Below, one piece after another: positions 1 through 5,855 of a stretch of 5,855 bases of DNA (its first letter is position 1; the number at the start of each line of letters is the position of its first letter). Location of the stretch: positions 1-5,855 of the forward strand of contig JAKAXP010000152.1 of NCBI GenBank assembly GCA_021816545.1, given 5' to 3'. Both the position numbers and the translations under genes were made by a program. The notes under the pieces are model-generated. The model was not told the origin of the DNA. It was given only the letters and a program-made list of their open reading frames with translations, and ran no database searches. Source of the DNA: Bacteroidota bacterium. Its GTDB lineage: Bacteria; Bacteroidota; Bacteroidia; Bacteroidales; VadinHA17.

Positions 1-1
1 A

Positions 2-2308
2 GTCATCGACAATACGCGCAGGCTGCTCAACGACTGCTCCCTGGAGATAGACTTCACCACCCCGAAAAATAAAAAGATATACTCGGCAAGCCGGTATGAC
101 GACAAGCTGCTGCTCGAGAAGCTGGCATGGGACGGTATGAAGTACCGCTACGGAACCGGTAACAAGGTTGCTGAAGAACGTGTCAGGCATGAGCTGGAGA
201 TAATTGACCGCCTCGGCTTCTCGGCTTACTTTCTCATAACATGGGACATCATCCGCTACTCCATGGCCTGCGGCTTCTACCATGTGGGGCGTGGCAGCGG
301 GGCCAATTCCGTCGTCGCATACTGCCTTAAGATTACGAATGTTGACCCCATTGACCTCAACCTTTACTTCGAGCGGTTCATCAACCCCAAACGGACCTCG
401 CCGCCAGACTTTGACATAGACTATTCATGGAAGGAACGCGACACGGTCACAGAGTATATCTTCCGCCGTTACGGGCATCGCCATACTGCCCTGCTGGGCA
501 CCGTCAACACCTTCCGCGGCAAGTCGATTGTACGCGAACTAGGCAAGGTGCACGGACTGCCTGTCGACGAGATCGATGCCCTGATCGCAGATCCCTCAGC
601 CGAGAGCAACAGAGGTGAGATACAGGATCTTATCTTTGAAACGGGCAACAAAATCGCCGACTTTCCAAACCTGCGCAGCATCCATGCCGGCGGGGTGCTC
701 ATATCGGAAGAGCCATTGTGCTGTTATACAGCCCTTGACATGCCTCCGAAGGGATTTCCAACCACGCAGTGGGACATGTACACCGCCGAGGAGCTTGGCT
801 ATGAGAAGCTTGATATACTGAGCCAGAGGGGAATAGGCCACATAAAGGAGAGCGCCGAGGTTATACGTGCCAACCGGGGCGTGGATGTCGACGTGCATGC
901 AATACAACTGTTCAAGAATGACCCGGTTGTGAAGGACCACCTGCGCCGCGGCGATGCCAAGGGCTGCTTTTACATTGAGAGCCCATCTATGCGCGGACTC
1001 CTGCAGAAGCTCAGATGTGATGATTACCTGACACTTGTGGCTGCCAGTTCAGTCATCAGGCCCGGTGTTGCCCGCTCAGGTATGATGCGGCAGTTCATAT
1101 ACCGGTTCCATCATCCAGATAACTTTGAGTATATCCACCCGGTGATGAAGGACCTTCTCAGCGAAACCTTCGGAGTAATGGTTTACCAGGAGGATGTGCT
1201 GAAGGTATGTCACCACTTTGCCGGCCTGGATCTCTCCGATGCCGACACGCTCCGGCGTGCCATGAGCGGTAAGTACCGCTCAAAGAAGGAGATGCAGAAG
1301 ATCACGGAACGTTTCTTCAGTAACTGCCGTGACAAGGGATATCCAGAGGAGATTACGAAGGAGGTGTGGCGCCAGATAGAGTCGTTTGCCGGCTACTCCT
1401 TCTCCAAGGCGCACTCCGCCTCCTATGCGGTGGAGAGCTTCCAGAGCCTCTGGCTGAAGGCACACTACCCCCTGGAATTCATGGTGGCCGTCATCAACAA
1501 CTTCGGTGGGTTCTACCGGACATGGGTGTATGTGCAGGAAGCCAGGCGCGAGGGAGCAACTATCGAGGCACCCTGCATCAACCGAAGCACATACAAGACA
1601 ACCATATACGAAACCTCCATCTTTATCGGGCTGATTCACATCCAGGGGCTGGAGACAAACCTGGCAAAGGCAATCATAATCGAACGCAATAAAGGATGCA
1701 ATTTCAGGGACATAGATGATTTCATCTCACGTATTGGTCCGGGTCTTGAACAGACCGTGATACTGATCCGCGCCGGAGCCTTCCGCTTCACCGGGAAGAG
1801 CAAGGCGCTGCTGCTGTGGGAGGCTCATATGCTTATCAACAGGGGCAAGAGCGAAACGGCACGGACCCTCTTCAATCCCGAGCCGAAGCGGTTCACCATG
1901 CCTACGTTTGAGCAGTCGAAGCTGGAGGATGCCTATGACGAGATCGAGCTGCTCGGTTTTCCGGTGACACTGACATGGTTTGACATGCTGCAGACAAAGT
2001 ACCGGGGTGATGTGACAGCTGCCGGCATGAAGGGTGCCGTGGGCCGCCGGGTGAGGATGGTAGGTCACCTGGTCACAGTCAAGTACATAAAGACCGTCAA
2101 ACGTGAGTGGATGAACTTCGGTTGCTTCATCGACAGTGACGGTGAGTTCTTTGACACGACCCATTTCCCGCAGTCGCTCAACGGATGGCCGTTCCGCGGC
2201 AGCGGAACCTATCTCATTCAGGGGAAGGTTGTAGAAGAGTTCGGATATACAACCGTTGAGGTTGAAAAGATGGCTAAGCTGCCCGTTCAGCCGGATCCCA
2301 GGTACTGA
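2..2308 (+). CDS. dnaE: DNA polymerase III alpha subunit (DnaE family), 5'-truncated by the window edge
   Basis: This is the catalytic subunit of a C-family replicative-type DNA polymerase, extending a primed strand with dNTPs in the cytoplasm. The reading frame is open from base 2; the 45 codons before the ATG at 137 read as DnaE sequence (NTRRLLNDCSLEIDF), so that ATG is internal. 768 residues are visible; the N-terminal PHP domain and the start lie outside. The palm shows GRGSGANSVVAYCL (287-328), then PDFDID with catalytic aspartates at 407-409 and 413-415, and the third in YEKLDIL at 812-814. Fingers motifs include HAGGVLIS, QEDVLKVCHHFAGLDLSDAD and FAGYSFSKAHSASYA. A helix-hairpin-helix segment (LIRAGAF) and an OB-fold (about 2040-2270) follow, and the protein stops there, so it lacks the long tau-binding C-terminus of E. 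coli DnaE. Family identity is certain. Whether it is the main replicase or a second, translesion-type copy is not settled; the short C-terminus favours the second. Confidence 0.96.
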   Translation, partial: VIDNTRRLLNDCSLEIDFTTPKNKKIYSASRYDDKLLLEKLAWDGMKYRYGTGNKVAEERVRHELEIIDRLGFSAYFLITWDIIRYSMACGFYHVGRGSGANSVVAYCLKITNVDPIDLNLYFERFINPKRTSPPDFDIDYSWKERDTVTEYIFRRYGHRHTALLGTVNTFRGKSIVRELGKVHGLPVDEIDALIADPSAESNRGEIQDLIFETGNKIADFPNLRSIHAGGVLISEEPLCCYTALDMPPKGFPTTQWDMYTAEELGYEKLDILSQRGIGHIKESAEVIRANRGVDVDVHAIQLFKNDPVVKDHLRRGDAKGCFYIESPSMRGLLQKLRCDDYLTLVAASSVIRPGVARSGMMRQFIYRFHHPDNFEYIHPVMKDLLSETFGVMVYQEDVLKVCHHFAGLDLSDADTLRRAMSGKYRSKKEMQKITERFFSNCRDKGYPEEITKEVWRQIESFAGYSFSKAHSASYAVESFQSLWLKAHYPLEFMVAVINNFGGFYRTWVYVQEARREGATIEAPCINRSTYKTTIYETSIFIGLIHIQGLETNLAKAIIIERNKGCNFRDIDDFISRIGPGLEQTVILIRAGAFRFTGKSKALLLWEAHMLINRGKSETARTLFNPEPKRFTMPTFEQSKLEDAYDEIELLGFPVTLTWFDMLQTKYRGDVTAAGMKGAVGRRVRMVGHLVTVKYIKTVKREWMNFGCFIDSDGEFFDTTHFPQSLNGWPFRGSGTYLIQGKVVEEFGYTTVEVEKMAKLPVQPDPRY

Positions 2309-2312
2309 TCAG

Positions 2313-2420
2313 TCAGGCAGCAGGCAAGAGGCAAGAGGCAATAGTGTTGACAATGTGTCATGCAAAAGTATGAATATCAGTGATTTCACTACTGCCTACT
2401 GCCTCTTGCCTCTTGCCTAC
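2313..2420. repeat. Inverted repeat built from tandem heptamers, between convergent genes
   Basis: The left arm holds four consecutive 7-nt units of the form NNAGGCA at 2313, 2320, 2327 and 2334. The right arm holds four complementary units of the form TGCCTNN at 2393, 2400, 2407 and 2414. Positions 2322-2340 and 2400-2418 are perfect 19-bp reverse complements. If the extra unit at 2393-2399 is looped out, pairing resumes between 2341-2346 and 2387-2392 with one mismatch. The left arm begins a few bases after the polymerase stop, and the right arm ends 1 nt before the stop codon of the minus-strand Rel-like gene. It could act as a shared 3'-end structure for both transcripts, but no T-run follows either arm, so it is not a canonical intrinsic terminator. 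A dispersed genomic repeat is equally possible. Confidence 0.85.
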
Positions 2421-2421
2421 C

Positions 2422-4593
2422 CTAACCGTCCACCCTCATCACCCGCGTAATACCCTTAACAGACTGTATCTTCTTGATGATGCCGTAAAGCACGTTGATA
2501 TTCGGCACCAGCAGTTCCATACGGCCTTCAAATAGGCCGTTGTTCATGCTGTAGGTGAAGTTCTTGACTGACACTGCTTTATATTCAGAAAGGATTTCGG
2601 TGATACGGGCAACGATTCCAAGATTTTCTACCCCTGTCAGCTTAACAGTGCTGAGGAATCCCCTTGAAGAGTCAAGCCTCGTCCACCGGGCCCTGACTAC
2701 ACGGTACGGAAAGCTGGAGATCATGAAATCAGCATTCGGACAGGTAGCCCTGTGTATCTTGATCCCCTCCAGCACAGTTACAAACCCGAAAATACGGTCG
2801 CCAAAGACCGGGTTGCAGCACTTGGCAAGCTTATAATCAAGCCCTTCAACTCTTTCATCTATAACCAGATAGTCAGAACCGCCACCGGTTTCTTCCTGCG
2901 GGTGCAGTTCCGGAGTCCGGATGGGTTCTTCTTCAGGATGTTCCTCTGTCCGAAGGAGCACTTTCTTTATCTGAAGCAGATCTATCTCGCCGATGGCAAT
3001 GCTGAAGTAAAGGTCCTGCGACGTCTTGAACCCGTACTCTGTCAGCAGCTTAACCACAGTTGCATCACCGTAGGGTATTTTCCAGTTCTTGAGCCTGCGT
3101 GTGAGCATCTCCTTCCCGTCGGCGGCAAGCCTGAACTTCTCCTCGTTGAGAGCCTGTTTTATCTTCGTCCTGGCTTTATTTGTGATTACAAACGCCAGCC
3201 AGTCGCGTTTCGGTGACTGCTTTGACGAGGTGATCACTGATACATGATCTCCGTTCTGAAGCTTATGTTTCAGCTGGACATTCCGTCCGTTGATCTTCCC
3301 TCCTATACACTTGGAGCCCACCTCCGTATGAATGTCAAAGGCGAAGTCCAGCAATGTTGCCCCCACGGGCAACTGTCTTACTTCCCCCTTGGGGGTGAAG
3401 ACGAATACTTCGTCAGAATAGAGTCCGGGTCTTATCTCGCCGAGGAAATCGCTTCCCTCCTTTTCCACAGTTCCAAGCACTTCGCGCATCTGCGCCATCC
3501 AGGTATCAAGCCCACCTTCGCCCCTGATCCCTTTGTACCTGAAGTGGGCAGCCAGGCCCTTTTCGGCGATCTCATCCATCCGCCTTGTGCGTATCTGTAC
3601 CTCCACCCATCTTCCTGCAGGTGTCACCACGGTTGTATGCAGCGATTCATAACCGTTTGTCTTCGGGACAGAGATCCAGTCGCGCATCCTGCTCGGATCA
3701 GGCTGGTAGAGGTCGGTCACCACCGAGTAAACCTGCCAACATGATGATTTTTCGTGGGCCGTATCGGCATCAATTATAATTCTTATCGCAAAGATGTCAA
3801 AGACCTCCTCGAATGCAACCCCCTGGCGCTTCATTTTCTGCCAGATAGAGTGAATGGATTTGGTACGGCTCTTGAGCTCATACTTAATTCCGAGTGCATC
3901 GAGCTTTTCTGTTACGGGTTGAGAGAATTCCTTTATAAGCCTGTTCCTTGATGTCACCGTCTGTTTAAGCCTGGCTTCAATCTCATTGTACTCGGCCGGT
4001 TCCATGAGTTTCATTGCCAGGTCTTCCATCTCGGACTTGATGTTGTAATAGCCAAGTCTGTGTGCCAGCGGCGCGAAGAGGAAATAGGTCTCCGATGCGA
4101 GCGGCAGTCGCTCCTTCTCCGGCAGCCAGTCAAGCCGTCTCATCAGGAGAAGCCTCTCGGCGAGGGCGATGAGTATAACCCTGCCGTCATCGGCAAGTGA
4201 GAGAAGCAGTTTGCGGAAGTTCTCTGCCTGCCCGGTGAAGTCCCTGCCTTTAAGTGCCGTGACCCGCGAAAGCCCCCTGATAACCTCCCTGATTGTAGGA
4301 TCACCAAGTTCCTCAATCCCTGACCATCCTGCTGAATTCTCCCTGACGCCAGACAGAAGTGCACTTACTGCTGAAGGGAGGTTGAGACCGATCGCAGAAA
4401 CAGTAAGCCTTGCAAGTTCAAGATAATATAGCGGCAACGGTTCACCAAGATACTTCGTGTCAGCCGGGTAGCTGGCCTTTGCTATCTCTGTGGCCTGACC
4501 AAGAAGTCTTTTATCCGCCTCGGTGACAGGACCCGGAAGGGCTTTGAGCACCAGGCTCTGCCTGCTGCGTATCTGTGCTGCCAGTTCAGCCAT
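2422..4593 (-). CDS. Long RelA/SpoT homolog, predicted (p)ppGpp synthetase with a degenerate hydrolase domain
   Basis: The 723-residue protein has full RSH architecture. It should transfer pyrophosphate from ATP to GDP/GTP, making (p)ppGpp in the cytoplasm, probably at the ribosome. The order is pseudo-HD (about 20-190), synthetase (about 200-350), TGS (about 394-456), helical region, CC/zinc-finger (about 578-640; C592, C593, H614, C618) and ACT (about 646-722). Synthetase residues are present: R243/K245 in SRTKSIHSIW, D266 in FDIFAIR, Y315 in NGYESLH and E331 in VEVQIRT. The hydrolase metal ligands are replaced: by alignment from memory with bifunctional Rel, H53 is Y56, the HDxxED motif is SGVREN (81-86), and the late Asp is E146 in LAERLLLMR. 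It therefore resembles E. coli RelA functionally, though its sequence is not obviously orthologous. The ATG lies 5 nt after the upstream reductase stop, with no Shine-Dalgarno, and the stop is TAG. A separate bifunctional Rel/SpoT is expected elsewhere in the genome. Confidence 0.93.
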   Translation of the reverse strand: MAELAAQIRSRQSLVLKALPGPVTEADKRLLGQATEIAKASYPADTKYLGEPLPLYYLELARLTVSAIGLNLPSAVSALLSGVRENSAGWSGIEELGDPTIREVIRGLSRVTALKGRDFTGQAENFRKLLLSLADDGRVILIALAERLLLMRRLDWLPEKERLPLASETYFLFAPLAHRLGYYNIKSEMEDLAMKLMEPAEYNEIEARLKQTVTSRNRLIKEFSQPVTEKLDALGIKYELKSRTKSIHSIWQKMKRQGVAFEEVFDIFAIRIIIDADTAHEKSSCWQVYSVVTDLYQPDPSRMRDWISVPKTNGYESLHTTVVTPAGRWVEVQIRTRRMDEIAEKGLAAHFRYKGIRGEGGLDTWMAQMREVLGTVEKEGSDFLGEIRPGLYSDEVFVFTPKGEVRQLPVGATLLDFAFDIHTEVGSKCIGGKINGRNVQLKHKLQNGDHVSVITSSKQSPKRDWLAFVITNKARTKIKQALNEEKFRLAADGKEMLTRRLKNWKIPYGDATVVKLLTEYGFKTSQDLYFSIAIGEIDLLQIKKVLLRTEEHPEEEPIRTPELHPQEETGGGSDYLVIDERVEGLDYKLAKCCNPVFGDRIFGFVTVLEGIKIHRATCPNADFMISSFPYRVVRARWTRLDSSRGFLSTVKLTGVENLGIVARITEILSEYKAVSVKNFTYSMNNGLFEGRMELLVPNINVLYGIIKKIQSVKGITRVMRVDG

Positions 4594-4598
4594 TGGTT

Positions 4599-5420
4599 TT
4601 ATTTGAGCGGTGAATTGGGCTCCCTCTTCATCTCGAGGTAATAAGCGTAGTCGACCACTGCCGGGATTATCCTCTGCAGCAATGCGGTGAATCTGCCTGT
4701 CCAGGTCATGATCTTGTTCCGCTTCTTTTTGCGGATACCCTTCAGAATCCAGCGAGCAACAAACTCAGGGGACATCATCTTCTTTTCCTCTCTCGGGGAG
4801 TTACCCTGTTCAGTTCCATCGGCCAGCAGTGCATGCTTGCGCACCTCTGATGTGGTGAATCCCGGCGCAATTATCATTACATGGAGTTTTTCCTTCAGGT
4901 TTTCAATCCTGATTGTTTCAAGGAAGCCATGGATAGCGAACTTGGATGCGGAATAGCCTGTACGTCCCGGAAGTCCGTGAAAACCTGCAGTTGATGAGAC
5001 CCCCACAATTGATCCCCTGTTTTTTACAATATACGGAAGCGCATACTTGGTACAATAGACAGTACCCCAGAAGTTAACATCCATAAGTCTCTTAAGTACT
5101 GAGATATCGACATCATCAAATAAAGCTCTCATTGAGATGCCGGCATTATTGATCAGGATGTGTATTGTGCCGAATCTTTCAACAGTTTTCTCGACCAGCC
5201 GGCGGCAATCCTCTTCCTTTCCAACGTCCGTTACACAGGGAAGTACTTCAGCTCCCATGGCAGTAATTTCCCTTGCAATTTCAGCCAGTCGTTCCGCTGA
5301 CCTGGCGGCAAGCACCACCTTGCTGCCGTGGCGGGCGAACTCCATTGCGGTAGCCTTTCCTATCCCTGAGGAAGCACCGGTGACAATCACAACTTTGTCG
5401 CGGAAAATACTGTGTTTCAT
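4599..5420 (-). CDS. Short-chain dehydrogenase/reductase (classical SDR), substrate unknown
   Basis: This is a complete 273-residue Rossmann-fold oxidoreductase using NAD(P)(H). The dinucleotide-binding motif TGASSGIG is at 14-21, the adenine-ring Asp at D65 (CVTDV), and NNAG at 91-94. The catalytic tetrad is N116 (DVNFWGT), S143 (VSSTAG), Y156 and K160 (YSASK), followed by the PG turn (APGFTTSEV). R40 after the second strand (LAAR) is consistent with an NADP(H) preference. The C-terminus has a basic stretch (IRKKKRNK, 229-236) and then a hydrophobic/aromatic segment (about 239-262), which could contact a membrane as in some lipid- or sterol-type SDRs; that is inference. There is no signal peptide. 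The ATG is the first plausible start and the Rossmann motif follows at the usual distance; upstream bases show no Shine-Dalgarno. The stop is 5 nt before the Rel-like gene, so the two are probably co-transcribed. Family is sure, reaction unknown. Confidence 0.94.
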   Translation of the reverse strand: MKHSIFRDKVVIVTGASSGIGKATAMEFARHGSKVVLAARSAERLAEIAREITAMGAEVLPCVTDVGKEEDCRRLVEKTVERFGTIHILINNAGISMRALFDDVDISVLKRLMDVNFWGTVYCTKYALPYIVKNRGSIVGVSSTAGFHGLPGRTGYSASKFAIHGFLETIRIENLKEKLHVMIIAPGFTTSEVRKHALLADGTEQGNSPREEKKMMSPEFVARWILKGIRKKKRNKIMTWTGRFTALLQRIIPAVVDYAYYLEMKREPNSPLK

Positions 5421-5470
5421 TCGATCTCAGATGGATGATAAATATAATGAGATTTTGCCCGTTGCAGCAG

Positions 5471-5501
5471 CAAGAGTTAAATTTTTGCAATTTTCGGCAA
5501 A
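5471..5501 (-). promoter_or_regulatory. Weak candidate Bacteroidota-type promoter for the SDR-Rel operon
   Basis: Read on the minus strand, TTTG (5498-5501) is followed after 19 nt by AACTCTTG (5471-5478), which matches the -7 consensus TAnnTTTG at four of six fixed positions. The spacing is ideal and would put the transcript start around 5465, leaving a leader of about 45 nt before the reductase ATG at 5420. The imperfect -7 element makes this tentative; no better candidate was seen in 5421-5520. Confidence 0.35.
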
Positions 5502-5515
5502 AGTGAGGATTTTTT

Positions 5516-5546
5516 TTTGATAGAATTTTTTTTTGCCCTACATTTG
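5516..5546 (+). promoter_or_regulatory. Bacteroidota-type promoter (-33/-7) of tRNA-Lys
   Basis: TTTG at 5516-5519, then exactly 19 nt, then TACATTTG at 5539-5546, a full match to the known Bacteroidota consensus TTTG-N19-TAnnTTTG. Transcription would start near 5551, about 15 nt before the mature tRNA 5' end. Runs of eight T (5511-5518) and nine T (5526-5534) lie over and between the elements and could bend the DNA or help polymerase binding. This is the clearest lineage marker in the window. Confidence 0.8.
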
Positions 5547-5566
5547 CACTCTCAAAAAAATGGACT

Positions 5567-5639
5567 GATTCAGTAGCTCAGCAGGTAGAGCACATCCCTT
5601 TTAAGGATGGGGTCCTGGGTTCGAGCCCCAGCTGGATCA
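5567..5639 (+). tRNA. tRNA-Lys (anticodon UUU)
   Basis: A complete 73-nt cloverleaf can be folded by hand. The acceptor stem is 5567-5573 with 5632-5638, seven pairs including one G-U. The D-stem GCTC/GAGC is 5576-5579 with 5588-5591, and the anticodon stem CATCC/GGATG is 5593-5597 with 5605-5609. The seven-base loop CTTTTAA carries anticodon TTT at 5600-5602. A five-base variable loop follows, then T-stem CTGGG/CCCAG with loop TTCGAGC (5620-5626), and discriminator A at 5639. It decodes AAA and, by wobble, AAG. CCA is not encoded (CAG follows), so the 3' end must be added by nucleotidyltransferase. It is transcribed from its own promoter and followed four bases later by a terminator, so it is monocistronic. 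Confidence 0.97.
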
Positions 5640-5642
5640 CAG

Positions 5643-5665
5643 AGCAGCCTGAAGGCTGCTTTTTT
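5643..5665 (+). terminator. Intrinsic terminator of tRNA-Lys
   Basis: A perfect 7-bp stem AGCAGCC/GGCTGCT (5643-5649 with 5654-5660) encloses the tetraloop TGAA and runs directly into six T residues (5660-5665). It starts four bases after the tRNA discriminator base, as expected for a single-tRNA transcript. The same hairpin recurs in the downstream repeat copy. Confidence 0.9.
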
Positions 5666-5713
5666 ATTTGGCATATGCCGAACCCGCCAACGCTGCAGTC
5701 TGGCTGCTTCGCT

Positions 5714-5740
5714 GGAATGACCCACCGGGTCATTCCTTTT
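5714..5740. repeat. Perfect 10-bp inverted repeat followed by TTTT
   Basis: GGAATGACCC (5714-5723) and GGGTCATTCC (5727-5736) are exact reverse complements around a 3-nt loop, and four T residues follow. As RNA this would be a strong hairpin and possibly a back-up terminator, although the T-run is short. It spans the junction between the re-duplicated segment and the inter-copy spacer. In copy 2 only the first 7 bases of the left arm fall before the window edge. Confidence 0.75.
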
Positions 5741-5750
5741 CGCTCGCACC

Positions 5751-5855
5751 GGTTCGAGCCCCAGCTGGATCACAGAGCAGCCTGAAGGCTGCTTTTTTAT
5801 TTGGCACATGCCCGAACCCGCCAACGCTGCAGTCTGGCTGCTTCGCTGGAATGAC
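5751..5855. repeat. Tandem repeat unit 2 (partial, runs off the window): tRNA-Lys 3' fragment plus terminator
   Basis: 105 nt matching 5618-5721 with one substitution (T5674 to C5807) and one inserted C (in 5811-5813). Bases 5751-5772 reproduce the last 22 nt of the tRNA-Lys exactly, but the preceding sequence (CGCTCGCACC) cannot rebuild the 5' T-stem or any other arm, so this is a tRNA fragment and not a second tRNA gene. The copy is still identical to unit 1 when the sequence ends, suggesting that it continues, perhaps as an array. Confidence 0.92.
5776..5798 (+). terminator. Duplicated intrinsic terminator in repeat unit 2
   Basis: Exact copy of the tRNA-Lys terminator: stem AGCAGCC/GGCTGCT (5776-5782 with 5787-5793), loop TGAA and six T residues (5793-5798). 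It has no intact gene directly upstream and is there through the duplication; it could catch read-through from the first terminator. Confidence 0.8.

Larger units (their letters stand above)
5618..5750. repeat. Tandem repeat unit 1 (133 nt): tRNA-Lys 3' end, terminator, structured tail
   Basis: The unit starts inside the T-stem of the intact tRNA-Lys (GGTTCGAGCC at 5618). It includes the T-loop, 3' T-stem, 3' acceptor strand and discriminator (5618-5639), the intrinsic terminator, a perfect palindrome GGCATATGCC (5670-5679), and a GC-rich tail to 5721. Then come 29 nt (5722-5750) that would complete the unit; these include the right half of a second hairpin. Bases 5618-5721 recur at 5751-5855. 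Confidence 0.92.

Noticed and set aside
137..139. This ATG as the start of the polymerase gene
   Set aside because: The frame is open to base 2 and the upstream 45 codons read as conserved DnaE sequence. A start here would also remove the region before the palm.
1280..2164. Minus-strand open frames opposite the polymerase gene (1280-1639, 1727-2164)
   Set aside because: They are antisense shadows of the conserved DnaE frame, with no recognisable motifs.
2322..2418. A canonical bidirectional intrinsic terminator
   Set aside because: The stem is long and perfect, but the loop is 59 nt and no T-run follows either arm, so it is listed as a repeat with an unproven role.
2313..2420. A CRISPR array
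   Set aside because: The units are 7 nt and directly abutting, with no unique spacers of regular length and no cas genes nearby.
2555..3951. Several plus-strand open frames (2555-2836, 2752-3216, 3244-3744, 3754-3951) opposite the Rel-like gene
   Set aside because: They lie entirely antisense to a well-supported conserved coding sequence and show no recognisable domain or start context of their own.
5751..5772. A second tRNA gene in repeat unit 2
   Set aside because: Only the last 22 nt are present. There is no acceptor 5' strand, D-arm, anticodon arm or intact T-stem.
5570..5824. An 84-codon minus-strand open frame across the tRNA and both repeat units
   Set aside because: Its C-terminal part (GARTQDPILKRDVLYLLSY) is the antisense translation of the tRNA-Lys, a known source of spurious hypothetical proteins. 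Its internal repetition is simply the DNA duplication.

Overview
The window looks like chromosomal DNA from a member of the Bacteroidota. The tRNA gene has an upstream promoter that matches the phylum-specific consensus exactly (TTTG, 19 nt, TAnnTTTG). Neither of the two visible complete-gene starts has a Shine-Dalgarno site, and the polymerase and Rel-like proteins read like Bacteroidota versions by recollection. No database search was possible, so a finer placement is not offered.

Layout, left to right. Positions 2-2308 (+) hold the C-terminal part of a DNA polymerase III alpha subunit (DnaE family), open at the left edge and ending just after an OB-fold. Positions 2309-2421 separate two convergent genes and are almost filled by an inverted repeat made of tandem heptamers. 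Positions 2422-4593 (-) encode a complete long RelA/SpoT homolog whose ppGpp-synthetase residues are intact and whose hydrolase metal ligands are all replaced. Five bases upstream, positions 4599-5420 (-) encode a classical short-chain dehydrogenase/reductase. The two minus-strand genes probably form one transcript. Positions 5421-5566 are an AT-rich divergent promoter region. Positions 5567-5639 (+) are a tRNA-Lys(UUU), followed by an intrinsic terminator. From 5618 to the right edge runs a tandem duplication with a period of 133-134 nt. Its unit begins inside the tRNA T-arm and carries the tRNA 3' end, the terminator and a structured tail.

Functional reading. The polymerase points to replication or damage tolerance, and the Rel-like enzyme to stringent-response signalling. 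The reductase has no identifiable substrate. The tRNA adjacency is probably incidental. I found no phage, CRISPR, toxin-antitoxin or defence genes. The least ordinary pieces are the tRNA-fragment tandem repeat at the right edge, the heptamer inverted repeat between the convergent genes, and the hydrolase-dead Rel paralog.
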